From Apostichopus japonicus (lineage: Eukaryota; Echinodermata; Holothuroidea; Aspidochirotida; Stichopodidae), in contig NC_092564.1 in the NCBI RefSeq assembly GCF_037975245.1, positions 29,379,484 to 29,443,483 on the forward strand: a stretch of 64,000 bases of DNA. The letters are read 5' to 3'. Positions 62,619-64,000 of the stretch are shown piece after piece. A program made the translations under genes and the position numbers. A model generated the notes under the pieces. That model worked only from the letters and a program-made list of their open reading frames with translations. It was not told where the DNA came from and did no database searches. Numbering within the stretch: the first letter of the stretch is position 1; every line of letters starts with the position of its first letter.

Positions 62619-62763
62619 GAGTACTGGAGCATGAAGTTGATGGACAAATTAAGGAATGAGAGGAACACATGCAAGCAGAAAAGAGGAGAAGAAACATTGG
62701 GGGCACCTGTTCCACTGAAATTAACCAAGTAGATGACCCAGCTAGCAAACATAGGCATAAAAT
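62619..62763 (+). other. Exon-like charged segment with donor, one stop
   Basis: An acceptor tttgaaacag and a donor GTAAGT bound the segment. One frame reads LEHEVDGQIKE, a TGA, then EEHMQAEKRRRNIGG and VDDPASKHRHKM. The product is highly charged and could be a coiled coil. The stop argues for decay. Confidence 0.3.
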
Positions 62764-62869
62764 GTAAGTTCAGGTATAACTTTTGAGAATGAAGCTCATC
62801 TTGAGGAGAATAGACATTAAATAGTTAACATACTAGGCTAAAATTGCATTATGCAGTCCTATTCACAAA

Positions 62870-64000
62870 TTTGATTTGATTTATTTGTTTTATCACGTGA
62901 ATATATACAATGTGATAGGAAGTCCTCTAAAAAATCTTCAGATGGCTTAACAAAGTAGAGGACTCCCTGTTAAGAAAAGGAAAAAGTGAACTAAATATAT
63001 AAGAAAAAATGAACATGTTCAATTAATAAGACGCAATAATTTTTTGAATAAAGTTTCTTCTGAATGATTTTGCAGAAGGTTTATTTGTAATATTGCCTGA
63101 TAGAGAATTCCAAGTTTTGATTGTACGTGCCCTCAGTGATAACATCCCCATTGTAGAATTATACCTGTTATAATGTGCATTGCCTGAAGATCTGGTATTT
63201 TAATGATGAATATCACTGTTACATATTAAGTAGTCATTAAAAGCATTTGGTAACAGTCCATTCCAGGCCTTATAAGCAAATGTAGCAAGGTTAACTCTAA
63301 TAATGTCATCAGCTTTTAACAACTTAGAACGCTTAAAAAGAGGATTTGTGTGGTCCCTCTGGTTTGGCATGTGTTATATGGCGGACTGCTTTCTTCTGTG
63401 TAATACAAATGGGATTCAGATTGGTATATCTAGTACCAGACCATATGTTACAACAATACGTAATATGTGGCTGGACTAATGTCTGATAGAGAATCTTTAA
63501 TATGTGTGTGGCAGATAATGCTTAAGCTTAGCTAAAACACTGGTGTTTTTTGCAACTTTTTTACAGACAGTTGTAATGTGGTCACACCATTTAAGTTCAT
63601 GATCTATATATACGCCTAAAAATCTAGTACTATTGACTTGTTGTAGTCTTTTACCACCCATAGTAATATCAGCATTCCATGTAAAATTTTTATAAGTATT
63701 AAAAACTATATAGTTTGTTTTATCAATATTCAATGATAATTTGTTGCCAGCGAACCAGTCGCTGAACTTGTCTAATTCAGTTGATACTTAAATATGAAAT
63801 AAAGTTCTCGATTGTGATACGAAGAAAATATTTGTGTCGTCAGCAAACAAAACAACTTTAACTTTATCAGAAACATTGGTAATGTCATTAACATATAGGA
63901 TAAAAAGCAATGGACCAAATATAGAGCCTTGTGGCACACCACATTGAATTCTCTCCGGTTGGGAATGAGCATTTTTGTAGGATGTATATTGGTAGCGGTT
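62870..64000 (-). mobile_element. LINE ORF2 3' half with RT catalytic motif (family A), decayed
   Basis: The minus strand enters from beyond 64,000 with GVPQGSIFGPLLFILYVNDI and the RT catalytic FADD box (63,847-63,836). It continues with KFSDWFAGNKLSLNIDKTNY and STRFLGVYIDHELKWCDHI, then the C-terminal segment with ADDIIRVNLATFAYKAWNG, and ends IIASY before TAA at 63,025-63,023. An in-frame TAA lies at 63,790-63,788. A shift occurs near 63,510, and a TAA replaces a codon of the HHxNTR motif near 63,198. The 3' UTR and AAATCAAATC tail end at 62,870. The UTR hallmark and protein end match the 45.2 and 45.5 kb fragments. A CR1/L2-like clade is likely, not proven. Confidence 0.85.

Noticed and set aside
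63772-63972. 66-codon minus frame starting MLIPNRREF
   Set aside because: It is in the wrong frame. The neighbouring frame holds the RT motifs PQGS and FADD over the same bases.

Overview
The window is eukaryotic and almost certainly metazoan. It has GT-AG spliced coding remnants, several families of 5'-truncated LINE retrotransposons, TTAGGG-type telomere-like repeats, long TA microsatellites and a very large satellite array. It shows no bacterial operon or promoter organisation. TTAGGG repeats, CR1/L2-like and Rex1-like LINE tails, an intron-containing Ginger/GIN1-like integrase and TAGGCCTA-rich non-coding DNA would fit a marine invertebrate such as an echinoderm or another invertebrate deuterostome. 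The species cannot be named from the sequence.

Region 1 (1 to about 44,680) is one uninterrupted tandem array of a 155/156-bp monomer, roughly 287 units, all in one orientation and entering from beyond the left edge. Read on the minus strand, each unit carries a Pol III A-box-like and a B-box-like element 40 nt apart in a tRNA-like context, so the satellite probably arose from a tRNA-derived SINE head. The array is built of nested duplications: about 1.87 kb at a 2,175-bp offset, 5-unit 779-bp higher-order repeats, 934-bp and 466-bp tandem blocks, an approximately 4.6-kb duplication, and an almost perfect 3,272-bp tandem duplication. The last three units at the right edge are diverged and look more tRNA-like than the array core. 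The many long open frames in the array are by-products of a stop-free 156-bp (52-codon) unit, not genes.

Region 2 (44,680 to about 50,600) is AT-rich, gene-poor flank. It holds two inverted 3' fragments of one LINE family, TA microsatellites, a diverged direct-repeat pair, a stretch rich in TAGGCCTA, and a 261-bp interstitial telomere-like array with a 110-bp higher-order period.

Region 3 (50,600 to 64,000) is a transposon-rich graveyard with recognisable coding remnants. A plus-strand, intron-containing integrase gene of Ginger1/GIN1 type (50,610-52,821) is broken by stops and frameshifts. Downstream on the same strand are phase-compatible exons of a cysteine-rich protein resembling a ubiquitin-specific protease (56,017-57,091, then 59,126-59,302), followed by further unrecognised exon-like segments at 59.4-62.8 kb. 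A minus-strand Cys-rich ORF at 61,572-62,111 looks like part of a DNA transposase. LINE remnants lie at 58,196-58,493 (+), 60,945-61,556 (-) and 62,870-64,000 (-). The last is the same family as the two LINE fragments beside the satellite. No intact host gene and no RNA gene was found. The most interesting open questions are the SINE-to-satellite origin and whether the integrase and USP-like exons belong to one composite mobile element.
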